The position numbers and the translations under genes are program-made. Shown here piece by piece: positions 1-8,016 of a DNA stretch of 17,219 nt (within the stretch, counting starts at the first letter, position 1; the number at the start of each line of letters is the position of its first letter). The stretch is from an uncultured Clostridia bacterium (GTDB taxonomy: Bacteria; Bacillota; Clostridia; Peptostreptococcales; Anaerovoracaceae). The notes beneath the pieces were generated by a model that saw only the letters and a list, made by a program, of their open reading frames with translations, did no database searches and was not told the DNA's origin. The stretch covers positions 1 to 17,219 of the forward strand of contig CALBZG010000076.1 in NCBI GenBank assembly GCA_937889655.1, in the 5' to 3' direction.

Positions 1-3
1 AGA

Positions 4-40
4 AGTTACCGCTATTGACATTGTATCAATAGCGGTAACT
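4..40 (-). terminator. Perfect 15-bp stem-loop after the tRNA operon, probable terminator
   Basis: Two 15-nt arms (4-18 and 26-40) are exactly complementary around a 7-nt loop. The hairpin begins 4 nt after the encoded CCA of the initiator tRNA, which is where an intrinsic terminator of the tRNA operon would sit. Only three bases beyond the stem are in the window (TCT on the minus strand), so the U-tract cannot be verified. It could instead be a processing hairpin between this tRNA and further tRNAs outside the window. Confidence 0.55.
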
Positions 41-44
41 GATT

Positions 45-120
45 TGGTTGCGGGGATAGGATTTGAACCTATGGCCTCCGGGTTATGAGCCCGACGAGCT
101 ACCAACTGCTCTACCCCGCG
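45..120 (-). tRNA. Initiator tRNA-fMet (CAU)
   Basis: The minus strand folds into a full 76-nt cloverleaf with CCA encoded. The anticodon CAT is at 85-87. Two hallmarks separate it from elongator Met and Ile2 tRNAs: the first acceptor position is C facing A72 (an unpaired C1-A72), and the anticodon stem carries three consecutive G-C pairs (GGG/CCC). The T arm has the TTCAAAT loop. It is the last of three tRNAs in the operon, 35 nt after tRNA-Leu. This tRNA delivers formylmethionine to start codons. Confidence 0.96.
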
Positions 121-155
121 ACGTTTATTTTTTCCGGTCATCTCCAAAACGAACT

Positions 156-243
156 TGGTGCCGAAGACCGGGGTCGAACCGGTACGAGCTAAAAGCTCAC
201 GGGATTTTAAGTCCCGGGCGTCTGCCAATTCCGCCACTTCGGC
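156..243 (-). tRNA. tRNA-Leu (UAA)
   Basis: This is an 88-nt class II tRNA with CCA encoded. The acceptor stem is GCCGAAG/CTTCGGC. The anticodon loop CTTAAAA gives anticodon TAA at 207-209. The long variable arm (TGAGC-TTTTA-GCTCG) is typical of leucine tRNAs. It starts 4 nt after the CCA of tRNA-Asn, so the two must be processed from one transcript. It reads UUA and UUG codons. Confidence 0.96.
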
Positions 244-247
244 AAAT

Positions 248-322
<75 letters not shown>

Positions 323-353
323 ATACCAGTCCCTATCTCTAGCGACAGGTGTT

Positions 354-383
354 ATTATACATTACAATCCATGACTCTGTCAA
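354..383 (-). promoter_or_regulatory. Consensus sigma-A-type promoter of the tRNA operon
   Basis: The minus strand shows a perfect -35 box TTGACA (378-383), an 18-bp spacer and a perfect -10 box TATAAT (354-359). Transcription should start near 347, giving a leader of roughly 25 nt before tRNA-Asn. Two full consensus hexamers are expected of a strong stable-RNA promoter. The -35 box begins about 25 nt after the stop codon of the upstream TPR gene. I saw no convincing terminator between them, so some read-through into the tRNAs is possible. Confidence 0.85.
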
Positions 384-407
384 CACCAAAGTGCCTATTT
401 GAGTGGA

Positions 408-1442
408 TTAATGCAAAATATTTTGTTCAACTATCTGCATTTTTCTTCTGTACTTCTGCTCTTCCTCCATATCGCCGGAGGCTTTGAACAATTCGGCAAG
501 TTCGTTCATGCTGTCGAGATGACTTCCGTTCTTTTCCAAAACTCGTTTGAATGATCTGATTGCATCCTCTTGGCGGCCGACGCTGACATAAGCCAGCCCC
601 AGATAATAATGCAGCGGCCACCAGTCCTTATAGTCGCTGTCAATGTAGGATTCAAGAACAGAGATGCCTTGTTCATCCCGTCCGGAAATGATATGGTTGA
701 TGGCTTGTTCAATTTTAACGGGATCTTCCAGCTGTCTGATACGCTGTTTTATTTCATCGATGTCCGCAGGTTCTTCCGACAATTCCAAAAATTTATTCCA
801 AACAAGGCGGGCTTTTGTATAAAGGCCAAGATTAAGATACATATATCCAAGGAAATAATGACTCTTGGCATATTTAGGATGGGTTTCCGTTACCAGCTCA
901 AAATAATCCAAGGCTTCCGCCTTAAAATCTCCTGTGTACTCCCGATTTTCACTGGCCAGATACATTTCCCTGCAGCAGCAAGCATAATGGAACATGGCAT
1001 CAAGATTTTCGGCCTCCAGGCAAAGGCAGGCTCTAAAGCTGATGCAGGCTTCGTTATAAGCCCTTTCGCCCAAGGCGGTGATTCCTTTTTCCAGCAGAAA
1101 ACCAACAGCACTGCCCTTGAACGCTCTTTCCAGAAATAAAACATACTGTTCAGTATACTTGAAATGGGGGTCTATACCGATGATCCATGCCATATTTTCT
1201 GCCAGTTCCTTAGGGTCCACTCCCGAGCCGCCGGCAAAAATCTTAAGGTCAGCATTATTAAGAGGCACAGGGATTCCCTTCATGAAATCGAGGATTTCCC
1301 CTTTCTCAATGAATGCTTCGGATAATTCGGCAAAAACGAAACCCTTCAGGTATTCGCTGAAATACTTGCCGATCCGGTCCTTTTTCAAGCGTATATTATA
1401 ATCTGCAGGATTCCTAGCCGAAATGTTTTTAACCAGAGTCAT
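408..1442 (-). CDS. Tetratricopeptide repeat protein of unknown function
   Basis: A 344-residue soluble protein with no signal peptide or membrane segment. Helix-turn-helix repeats with the TPR pattern (small residues at the helix crossings, aromatics inside) are visible at about residues 113-147, 148-190, 194-227, 277-310 and 311-340. The clearest are SHYFLGYMYLNLGLYTKA and LHYYLGLAYVSVGRQEDA. TPRs normally bind partner proteins or peptides. The first 110 residues are helical and I recognise no family there; CACCCREM near residue 154 is a cysteine-rich patch of unknown meaning. I chose ATG at 1442 over an upstream in-frame TTG (1466) because AGGTGA sits 4 nt before it and the TTG would overlap the previous gene. 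It is the last gene of the argS-radical SAM run, 8 nt after the DUF4080 gene, so it may serve those enzymes; that is inference. Confidence 0.85.
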   Translation of the reverse strand: MTLVKNISARNPADYNIRLKKDRIGKYFSEYLKGFVFAELSEAFIEKGEILDFMKGIPVPLNNADLKIFAGGSGVDPKELAENMAWIIGIDPHFKYTEQYVLFLERAFKGSAVGFLLEKGITALGERAYNEACISFRACLCLEAENLDAMFHYACCCREMYLASENREYTGDFKAEALDYFELVTETHPKYAKSHYFLGYMYLNLGLYTKARLVWNKFLELSEEPADIDEIKQRIRQLEDPVKIEQAINHIISGRDEQGISVLESYIDSDYKDWWPLHYYLGLAYVSVGRQEDAIRSFKRVLEKNGSHLDSMNELAELFKASGDMEEEQKYRRKMQIVEQNILH

Positions 1443-1446
1443 TGGC

Positions 1447-1452
1447 TCACCT
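1447..1452 (-). promoter_or_regulatory. Ribosome binding site deciding the TPR gene start
   Basis: AGGTGA on the minus strand lies 4 nt upstream of the ATG at 1442 and overlaps the TAG stop of the preceding DUF4080 gene (1451-1453). This favours the ATG over the upstream in-frame TTG and implies translational coupling. Confidence 0.65.
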
Positions 1453-2977
1453 ATTCTATTTTCCAACCTTTTTTATTGAATTTTTTGATCGCGTCAGGAT
1501 TTAATGTGTTTTCCATGTCCTTATAAAGCAAGTCCGTAGCTTTATCGAATGCTCCTTCATGGGATCTGTCCTTCCAATATGCATACTGCCTGAGGATCCG
1601 GTATAAATCTTCCTTTTTATGGGACTTCTGTTGATAGCCCTTCAGATAGTAAAACAAAGCAATTTCTTCAAAAAAATCAAAGGACGTAGCGTTTAATCCT
1701 GCCAAATATTCCACTGTGTTTTCGAAGCCTCCCCGGTTCGAAAAAAGGTTCAGCACGTTCTCGATCTGTTTTAATCTGATAATGTCCCTGGCGCTCAGAA
1801 AGTCATTGCATATGATGTGATATGGCGCCCTATTTCTGTATATGTAACCGTATTTATCAGCATTTTCCCGCAACGCAGTCCCTTTTAGAAGCTTTAGAAA
1901 TCCTAATTGCATATGATCTGCTTTTAAGGCAAATACGTTGTTAAACGAATCTTTAAAGGAACTGTATCCCTCAAATGGCAATCCGGCGATCAGGTCGACG
2001 TGAACATGCGTATTGCCGCCGGAGACGACTTTTTTAACGTTCTCCAGCACGAGTTCAATATCTATGCTGCGGTTGACCGCCGCCAGTGTTTTAGGATTAG
2101 TGCTTTGTATTCCGATTTCAATCTGGAATAATCCTTTTCTAGCGCTGTTCAAAAGATCAATCAGCGGTTGATCTAAAAGTTCGCCGCATATTTCAAAATG
2201 CCAATTGGTTATCCCATTATCGTTGTCAATGATATGCTGCCATATCTCCCTGCATCTGTCTTTATCCCAATTGAAAGTCCTGTCGATAAATTTGACCTGC
2301 TCTGCCTTGCCCTTGATCAAATGATCCAGATCTTCCTTTACTCTATCCGGTGGAAGCGCCCGGATGCTTTTTTCGATGGATGACATGCAATAGCTGCAGT
2401 TGAATGGACATCCCCTGCTGCTTTCGTAGTATAATGTTTTGTCTTTATCCCAAGGCATATATCGGTATGGAAAAGGCAAGGATTCCATTTTGAGAAGTTC
2501 TCCCGGTGGATTTACGTATATTTTACCGTCTGCACGGTCCCGGTAGATCAGTCCCTGAATGCCTGCCAACCCCTGACCTGAAAACCCATGGCTGCAAAGG
2601 GCGGTAAATGCATATTCGCCTTCACCCGCCACTAGAAAGTCAAACTGCCGGTTCTCTTTTATAAACGTGAGGGAATCGTCGCTGACTTCCGGCCCGCCTG
2701 CCAGAAGCTTCACCTCAGGCAACGCCTGTTTGAGGACCTCTGTCAAGCTGATGATCCTGTCCACATTCCATATGTTAACTGAAAAGCATATCACGTCATA
2801 ATCAAAATATATCAGTTCGTTCAATATAAAATCGTCATCGTTGTTGATGGTAAACTCCTTGATGTCCATTTTAATGTCATGATCCTGCAGGTTTTCAGCC
2901 GCAGCAGAATAAAGGCATCTCAATGCCAGCGATGAGTGAACGTATTTTGAGTTAAGTGTCGTGAGCAATACTTTCAT
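1451..2977 (-). CDS. B12-binding domain radical SAM protein, DUF4080 family
   Basis: 508 residues. The N-terminal ~135 residues look like a cobalamin-binding Rossmann fold (MKVLLTTLNSKYVHSSLALR start, DYDVICFSVNIWN, LLAGGPEVS, FLVAGEGE), but there is no DxHxxG motif for base-off B12 binding, so cobalamin use is uncertain. The radical SAM core follows, with a canonical CX3CX2C cluster motif at C190, C194 and C197 (RGCPFNCSYC), then IEIGIQS (287-292) and DLIAGLPFEG (328-337). The C-terminal ~140 residues match the region annotated DUF4080. Family members are expected to bind a [4Fe-4S] cluster and cleave S-adenosylmethionine; the substrate is unknown. The start is 5 nt after the previous gene, with AGAGG very close to the ATG, so translation probably depends on coupling. 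Confidence 0.9.
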   Translation of the reverse strand: MKVLLTTLNSKYVHSSLALRCLYSAAAENLQDHDIKMDIKEFTINNDDDFILNELIYFDYDVICFSVNIWNVDRIISLTEVLKQALPEVKLLAGGPEVSDDSLTFIKENRQFDFLVAGEGEYAFTALCSHGFSGQGLAGIQGLIYRDRADGKIYVNPPGELLKMESLPFPYRYMPWDKDKTLYYESSRGCPFNCSYCMSSIEKSIRALPPDRVKEDLDHLIKGKAEQVKFIDRTFNWDKDRCREIWQHIIDNDNGITNWHFEICGELLDQPLIDLLNSARKGLFQIEIGIQSTNPKTLAAVNRSIDIELVLENVKKVVSGGNTHVHVDLIAGLPFEGYSSFKDSFNNVFALKADHMQLGFLKLLKGTALRENADKYGYIYRNRAPYHIICNDFLSARDIIRLKQIENVLNLFSNRGGFENTVEYLAGLNATSFDFFEEIALFYYLKGYQQKSHKKEDLYRILRQYAYWKDRSHEGAFDKATDLLYKDMENTLNPDAIKKFNKKGWKIE

Positions 2978-2982
2978 ACCCT

Positions 2983-3855
2983 CTATAGCATCCTGAATCT
3001 TTCGTCTTTTAACATCTGAGTATTATCCATGGCAGCTCGAAGCTGGCTGATCATCTTTTCCTTGTCTTTCGGAAGATCTCCCCTTAGGGATATATAGTTG
3101 GAGGCATGATTGCTTCTGAAAACACAAGGCTTTGTAACATTTATATTTTGCAACATGAGCAGCGTTTCCGCCACGACTTCTTCCGCTGACAATATTTTGA
3201 ATCGGCCGCTTTTCACTTCCTCTGTGAGAGGCGCTCCGGGTCCTAGCATCAGTGTCAGCAAACCCACATAGGAAGGTTCCATCTCGCTGATCATGGTCCC
3301 GGTCTCGATGGCATGCTCTCTCCAACCTTCTGAGCCAGCCAGACCCGATATAAAGGTAACCGAGGCCTTGATACCCGAAGCCTCCAACCTTTTTACAGCT
3401 TGGATGATTTCCGCCCTGGTGGCGCCTTTGCAAATTTTCTCCAGTACTTTGTCACTCCCTGATTCCGCCCCAATATAGACGATCCCGACACCTGCTTGCG
3501 CCAATTCTCTAAGTTCCTCGTCGGTTTTATTGAGAACGTCCTGAGGAGATCCGTAGACCGAAACCCTCTCGCATTCCGGGAATAGTTCCTTTATGGTGTT
3601 TAGTATTGTAAGAAGCTTGGAGTTGGAGAGGCATAACGCATCTCCATCCGCCAGAAAAATCTTGTCTACGTTTCTATAATAGCTTCTGGCTGATTTGAGA
3701 TCCTCGATCACTTCATCTATATTTCGAACCCTGAAATTTTTGTCTTTGAACATGTTGCAAAATGTGCATTTATTGTGTGCACAGCCGATGGTCACCTGGA
3801 CGATCAAGCTATAAGCCTCACTGGGAGGTCTGTATATATTCCCTTCGTATCTCAT
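2983..3855 (-). CDS. Radical SAM protein with CX4CX2C cluster motif, function unknown
   Basis: 290 residues. The radical SAM fold is supported by GCAHNKCTFCNMF at residues 24-36, FLADGDAL (67-74, the GGE-like position), VYGSPQDVL, IVYIGAESGSDKVL (125-138) and VTFISGLAG (166-174). The three cysteines C25, C30 and C33 have CX4CX2C spacing instead of the usual CX3CX2C. A C-terminal block CVFRSNHASNY (244-254) looks strongly conserved and may be a substrate or cluster contact. From memory, close relatives are common in Clostridia and annotated only as radical SAM proteins; I know of no assigned reaction. The ATG follows the argS stop with no gap (TAAATG), and its GGAG lies inside argS, so it should be translationally coupled to argS. 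Confidence 0.88.
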   Translation of the reverse strand: MRYEGNIYRPPSEAYSLIVQVTIGCAHNKCTFCNMFKDKNFRVRNIDEVIEDLKSARSYYRNVDKIFLADGDALCLSNSKLLTILNTIKELFPECERVSVYGSPQDVLNKTDEELRELAQAGVGIVYIGAESGSDKVLEKICKGATRAEIIQAVKRLEASGIKASVTFISGLAGSEGWREHAIETGTMISEMEPSYVGLLTLMLGPGAPLTEEVKSGRFKILSAEEVVAETLLMLQNINVTKPCVFRSNHASNYISLRGDLPKDKEKMISQLRAAMDNTQMLKDERFRML

Positions 3856-5577
3856 TTACATTTTCTCCGGTGCATGGACCCCTAACAGCCCCAGACCATT
3901 ATTAATAACGGTCTTTGCAGCTATGATCAGGGCCAGTTTTGAAATTTTCTCTTCTTCGTTATCTACAAGGATATGTTCATCATGATAGAGCCTGTTGAAG
4001 GCCTGGGCTACGTCCACAATATGACGTGCCACAAAGCTTGGCTCGTATCTTTCCCCGGCTTCAACAACGGCTTCCGGGTATCCATAGATGAGTTTCGCCA
4101 GTCTGAAAGCGCTTTCGCTGGAAATATGCCCGGCTTTTATATTGCTGATGTCCATCGCCTTCTTGACGGCTTCAGTTCCTGCATTTCTCATGATGCTGCA
4201 GGCCCTTGCGTGAGTGTACTGCACATAAGGCCCTGTTTCGCCGTCAAACGTCAGCACCTTGTCCCAGGAAAAAACATAATCCTTTTCCCTGCTGTTGGAC
4301 AATTCGTTGAATATGACAGCGCCGATGCCCACCTGAGCTGCAGTTTCATCGATATTATCGGTGTTCACATTTTTTTCGATGATGATCTCCCTGGTCTTTT
4401 CCACGGCCTTTTTCAAAACGTCTTCAAGAAAGACCACCTTGCCCTTTCTGGTGGACAGAGCATCTCCGTCTTCCAATGACACAAGGCCGAAAGGGATGTG
4501 GATGCAGTCTCGGGCCCATTGGTATCCAAGGAGTTCCACGATTTTGATCCACTGCTGGAAATGCAGCAATTGCTGGTTGCCTACGATATAAAGATTTTTA
4601 TAAAAGTCATAGTGCTCCTTCCGGTACACTGCAGCGGCAATATCACGAGTGATATATAGCGTGGATCCATCACTCTTGGTTATGAGAGCCGGCGGCAACC
4701 CGTATTGCTCAAGGTCCACGATCCGGGCTCCATTGGACTCCTTGAGCAAACCCTTTTCGTCCAGTTCCTTGACAAAACGGTCCATTTTGTCCGAATAGAA
4801 GCTTTCTCCTGCATAGGAATCGAATTCTATATTCAAAAGCTTATAGACCTTGCTGAATTCCTTAAGGCTCTCTTCTCTGAACCATTGCCAAAGCTCCATT
4901 TCCTCCGGAGCGCCTTTCTCAAGTGCAGAGAAAGCGGCTCTGGCCTCAATATCCAGTTCCGGATCCTTTTCCACCTCTTCATGGAACTTAACATAATATG
5001 AAAGCAGTGTTTCAATAGGCGCATTGACAACGTCTTCTTTATTCCCCCAGCGTCTATAGGCCACGATCATTTTGCCGAATTGGGTTCCGTAGTCTCCCAG
5101 ATGATTGATCCTGACTGTATCATAACCCAGGCAGTCATATATCTTATAGATCGCATTGCCGATCACCGTGCTTCTGATATGTCCTATATGAAAAGGCTTG
5201 GCTATATTAGGAGAGGAGAACTCGACGATCACTTTGCGATTTTGTCCAATATCCGAACGTCCGTATTTTTCGGGCGCCGGCATCACTTCCTGAAGCACCG
5301 CAACAGCGAATTCCTCCCGGCTCATGAACATATTCAGATAGGCATTCACACTTTCCACTTTTCTAAATAGCGGATTTCCCTGGATACGATCTGCAAGATC
5401 GCCTGCGATGGCAGGAGGAGCCTTTCTCAATATTTTAGCCAACTTGAAACACGGAAAAGCATAGTCTCCCATTTTTTCATCTGTTGGAACCTCGATAATG
5501 GATAAAATCTCTTCGTATTCCATCCCTTCGATCAGCCCGTTTAAAAGCTTTGCGATCTCCTCTTTATAATTGATCAT
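3856..5577 (-). CDS. argS: Arginyl-tRNA synthetase (ArgRS)
   Basis: 573 residues, normal length. It charges tRNA-Arg with arginine in the cytoplasm, using ATP. Seen in order: an N-terminal Arg-tRNA synthetase domain (about 1-85), the class I signature in SSPNIAKPFHIGHIRST (HIGH at 130-133), NHLGDYGTQFG (158-168), an ATP-site loop STRKG (375-379) in place of KMSKS as is usual in ArgRS, and the anticodon-binding DALR domain from YVQYTHARA (451-459) to the end. ATG is preceded by CGGAGAA at good spacing. It lies 56 nt after mutS2, a gap with no clear promoter, terminator or T-box. Two radical SAM genes and a TPR gene follow directly. Confidence 0.97.
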   Translation of the reverse strand: MINYKEEIAKLLNGLIEGMEYEEILSIIEVPTDEKMGDYAFPCFKLAKILRKAPPAIAGDLADRIQGNPLFRKVESVNAYLNMFMSREEFAVAVLQEVMPAPEKYGRSDIGQNRKVIVEFSSPNIAKPFHIGHIRSTVIGNAIYKIYDCLGYDTVRINHLGDYGTQFGKMIVAYRRWGNKEDVVNAPIETLLSYYVKFHEEVEKDPELDIEARAAFSALEKGAPEEMELWQWFREESLKEFSKVYKLLNIEFDSYAGESFYSDKMDRFVKELDEKGLLKESNGARIVDLEQYGLPPALITKSDGSTLYITRDIAAAVYRKEHYDFYKNLYIVGNQQLLHFQQWIKIVELLGYQWARDCIHIPFGLVSLEDGDALSTRKGKVVFLEDVLKKAVEKTREIIIEKNVNTDNIDETAAQVGIGAVIFNELSNSREKDYVFSWDKVLTFDGETGPYVQYTHARACSIMRNAGTEAVKKAMDISNIKAGHISSESAFRLAKLIYGYPEAVVEAGERYEPSFVARHIVDVAQAFNRLYHDEHILVDNEEEKISKLALIIAAKTVINNGLGLLGVHAPEKM

Positions 5578-5633
5578 TTTCTATTCTCCGTTCTATATAT
5601 AAGGTTTAGTGTATATTTACATGATATCGTCAA

Positions 5634-8012
5634 TTACTTTTCCTTGATCTTTACTATTGTCACACCGTCGCCGCCCTCATTGTAGCTTCCTTTTTTAAAT
5701 GACTCCACGTGTTTATGGGTCTTGAAAATATCCTGAAGACCCTTACGCAATATTCCTTCGCCTCTTCCATGGATCACGGTGACCTGTTTCAGACCCGCAA
5801 TATATGCATCGTCCAGATATTTATCCACGTCCATGATAGCGTCATCCAGATTTTTTCCTTGAACATTAATGCTGATTGGACAGGTCCTGGCTTTGCTGCT
5901 GAATAGTGATCCATACCGGCTGTAGCCGGTTTTGGGCTTTTTCTTCTGCCCGGGATCTACTGGTATGATGTCCGATAACTTTGATGTGACTTTCAACATT
6001 CCAACAAGCACCGAAACATCTCCCTTATCGTCCGGAAGCCCTATGACCTCACCGATTTGATTCAGAGATAAAAGCCGCACCCTGTCCCCAAGCCTGAGTT
6101 CGCTCGGATTCATCGGATTGACGTTTTCTTCCACGATGAATCGATCTCTGTATTTCGAATCCGCAGATTTTATCCTCTTCTTGGTTTCGTCAAATTTTTT
6201 CGTCCTTTCACCGAGGCTGTCGATCCTGGCAAGTTCTTTCAGTTCCTTTGCAATCTCCTGGGATTCGGCTTTTGCTTCCCCGATAAGCCTTCTTGCTTCC
6301 TCTTTTGCGTCCGCGATGATTTTTTCTTTTTGCTTCGACAGTTTGATTTCCTGCTCTTTGAGGCTTTCCTGCTGTTTTTTCATGGAGAGATTGATGAATA
6401 ATGCCTCATCCTTCATTTCTTCCGCCAATTTCTTGTCTTCCTCTATAGCGGATATGACCTCTTCAAATTGCAGTGCGTCGCTGTCCAGCAGCTCTTTGGC
6501 GTTATCTATAATATCGACAGGCAAACCCAGTTTTTTTGATATCTCAAAGGCGTTGGACTTGCCTGGTATCCCTATCGAGAGTTTATAAGTCGGGCTCAGC
6601 GTTTCGACATTGAACTCCATGGAGGCATTCTCAACTCCCGCCGTTGAAATCGCGTATTTTTTCAATTCGGTGTAATGAGTGGTGGCCACAGTAGTGACAC
6701 CTTTCTCGTCCAGATTTTTAAGGATCGCGATAGCGAGAGCAGCGCCCTCAGTCGGGTCAGTACCTGCGCCCAGCTCATCCAGAAGGGCTAACGTCGCATG
6801 ATCGCTTTTTTTGACTATATTGACGATATTGGTCATATGGGAAGAAAATGTTGATAGACTCTGTTCAATGCTTTGTTCATCGCCAATATCGGCAAATATG
6901 TTTTTGAATACCGGTACTCTCGTTCCGCTGATACATGGTATATGAAGACCTGTCTGCGCCATCATCGCCAATAGGCCAATGGTTTTCAAGGTTACTGTTT
7001 TCCCCCCGGTATTCGGTCCGGTAATAACTAGGGTTTTGTAGCCTCGTCCTATGGAGACATTGATGGGTACTACCTTTTTCGGGTCGATCAAAGGGTGCCT
7101 GGCACCCATTAATTCCAGAAGGCACTGCTCCATTATCAGTGGCTCCACTCCGTCCATAGAATAGGAAAGCTTGCCTTTTGCAAATATAAAGTCCAATTGC
7201 ACAAGAAGCTCCTGATTATTCATCAGTTCATGATAATGCAAGGCTACAAGGCCAGTAAGCTCTCCAAGGATCCTTTCGATTTCTGCTTTTTCCGCCAGTT
7301 CCAGCTCTCTGAGCTCGTTGTTCAGATTGACAATGACCTGAGGCTCGATAAACAAGGTGGATCCGCTGGCTGACTGATCATGGACTATGCCCGGGAATCG
7401 ATTCTTGTGTTCCAGCTTGACAGGTATAACATAACGCCCCTGCCTCATGGTCACGATAGCATCCTGAAGAAATGATTTATTGTCGGAAGAGCTCAATATC
7501 TGGTTCATCTTGGCTCTTATGGCCTCGTTCTGTCTGGCTATGCTTCGTCTGATATTTCTCAGTTCATTGGAAGCATTATCCGACATTTCGTCTTCGCTCA
7601 AGATGCACCGGTCAATTTCTTCAGAAAGATCTTTTGGAGCAGCAAGCAGGTCTGACATGCCTCTGATAATGGGGATTTCCGGCAGATCCGATTTCAAAAA
7701 CGAGATTATGTTTTTTGCTGCATTGATATTATACAGCACCTGCAGAAGCTGTTTCATATTCAGGACTCCGCCCTTGTTGGACAGTTCCAGATGGTTCTTG
7801 ATATCATAGAAGTTACCAAGAGGCAAAGGCCCCTTATGCACAATAACAGAAACCGCCTCAGTGGTTTCTGCCAGTAAATCTTTAATGACTCTCGGATCGG
7901 TATCGGGCTCCAGCACTGTAATTCTATCCCTGGTTATGCCGGAACCCGCCTGGTTTTTTAAGAGTTCGATAATTTTATTGTATTCGAGGACACGCTTGGC
8001 TTTTTGGTCCAT
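5634..8012 (-). CDS. mutS2: MutS2 family DNA/ribosome-acting ATPase with Smr domain
   Basis: 792 residues, typical for MutS2. It lacks the mismatch-recognition domain of MutS. Visible parts: a helical core/clamp region (about 1-280), an ABC ATPase with Walker A GPNTGGKT (332-339), Walker B LALLDELGAGTD (408-419) and H-loop TTH (444-446), a long charged coiled coil (about 515-630), a small beta domain (635-685) and a C-terminal Smr domain (711-792). Family members have been linked to suppressing recombination and, in Bacillus, to rescue of collided ribosomes. The Smr motifs deviate: HGRGEG (748-753) where HGxGTG is usual, and INVQG where LDLRG is usual. The start lies 4 nt after zapA, and the pair is adjacent in many Firmicutes. 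Confidence 0.96.
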   Translation of the reverse strand: MDQKAKRVLEYNKIIELLKNQAGSGITRDRITVLEPDTDPRVIKDLLAETTEAVSVIVHKGPLPLGNFYDIKNHLELSNKGGVLNMKQLLQVLYNINAAKNIISFLKSDLPEIPIIRGMSDLLAAPKDLSEEIDRCILSEDEMSDNASNELRNIRRSIARQNEAIRAKMNQILSSSDNKSFLQDAIVTMRQGRYVIPVKLEHKNRFPGIVHDQSASGSTLFIEPQVIVNLNNELRELELAEKAEIERILGELTGLVALHYHELMNNQELLVQLDFIFAKGKLSYSMDGVEPLIMEQCLLELMGARHPLIDPKKVVPINVSIGRGYKTLVITGPNTGGKTVTLKTIGLLAMMAQTGLHIPCISGTRVPVFKNIFADIGDEQSIEQSLSTFSSHMTNIVNIVKKSDHATLALLDELGAGTDPTEGAALAIAILKNLDEKGVTTVATTHYTELKKYAISTAGVENASMEFNVETLSPTYKLSIGIPGKSNAFEISKKLGLPVDIIDNAKELLDSDALQFEEVISAIEEDKKLAEEMKDEALFINLSMKKQQESLKEQEIKLSKQKEKIIADAKEEARRLIGEAKAESQEIAKELKELARIDSLGERTKKFDETKKRIKSADSKYRDRFIVEENVNPMNPSELRLGDRVRLLSLNQIGEVIGLPDDKGDVSVLVGMLKVTSKLSDIIPVDPGQKKKPKTGYSRYGSLFSSKARTCPISINVQGKNLDDAIMDVDKYLDDAYIAGLKQVTVIHGRGEGILRKGLQDIFKTHKHVESFKKGSYNEGGDGVTIVKIKEK

Positions 8013-8016
8013 GCCT

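Noticed and set aside
384..407. Possible weak hairpin after the TPR gene as a terminator
   Set aside because: The stem is only seven pairs with a bulge and has no U-tract; it also runs into the tRNA promoter.
3023..3433. Minus-strand 136-codon frame inside the radical SAM gene, possible frameshift
   Set aside because: The main frame is complete from start to stop with all motifs in order, so the alternative frame is a shadow.
5578..5633. TTGACG on the minus strand before argS as a promoter
   Set aside because: No acceptable -10 box lies 16-19 bp downstream; the best match has three of six bases.
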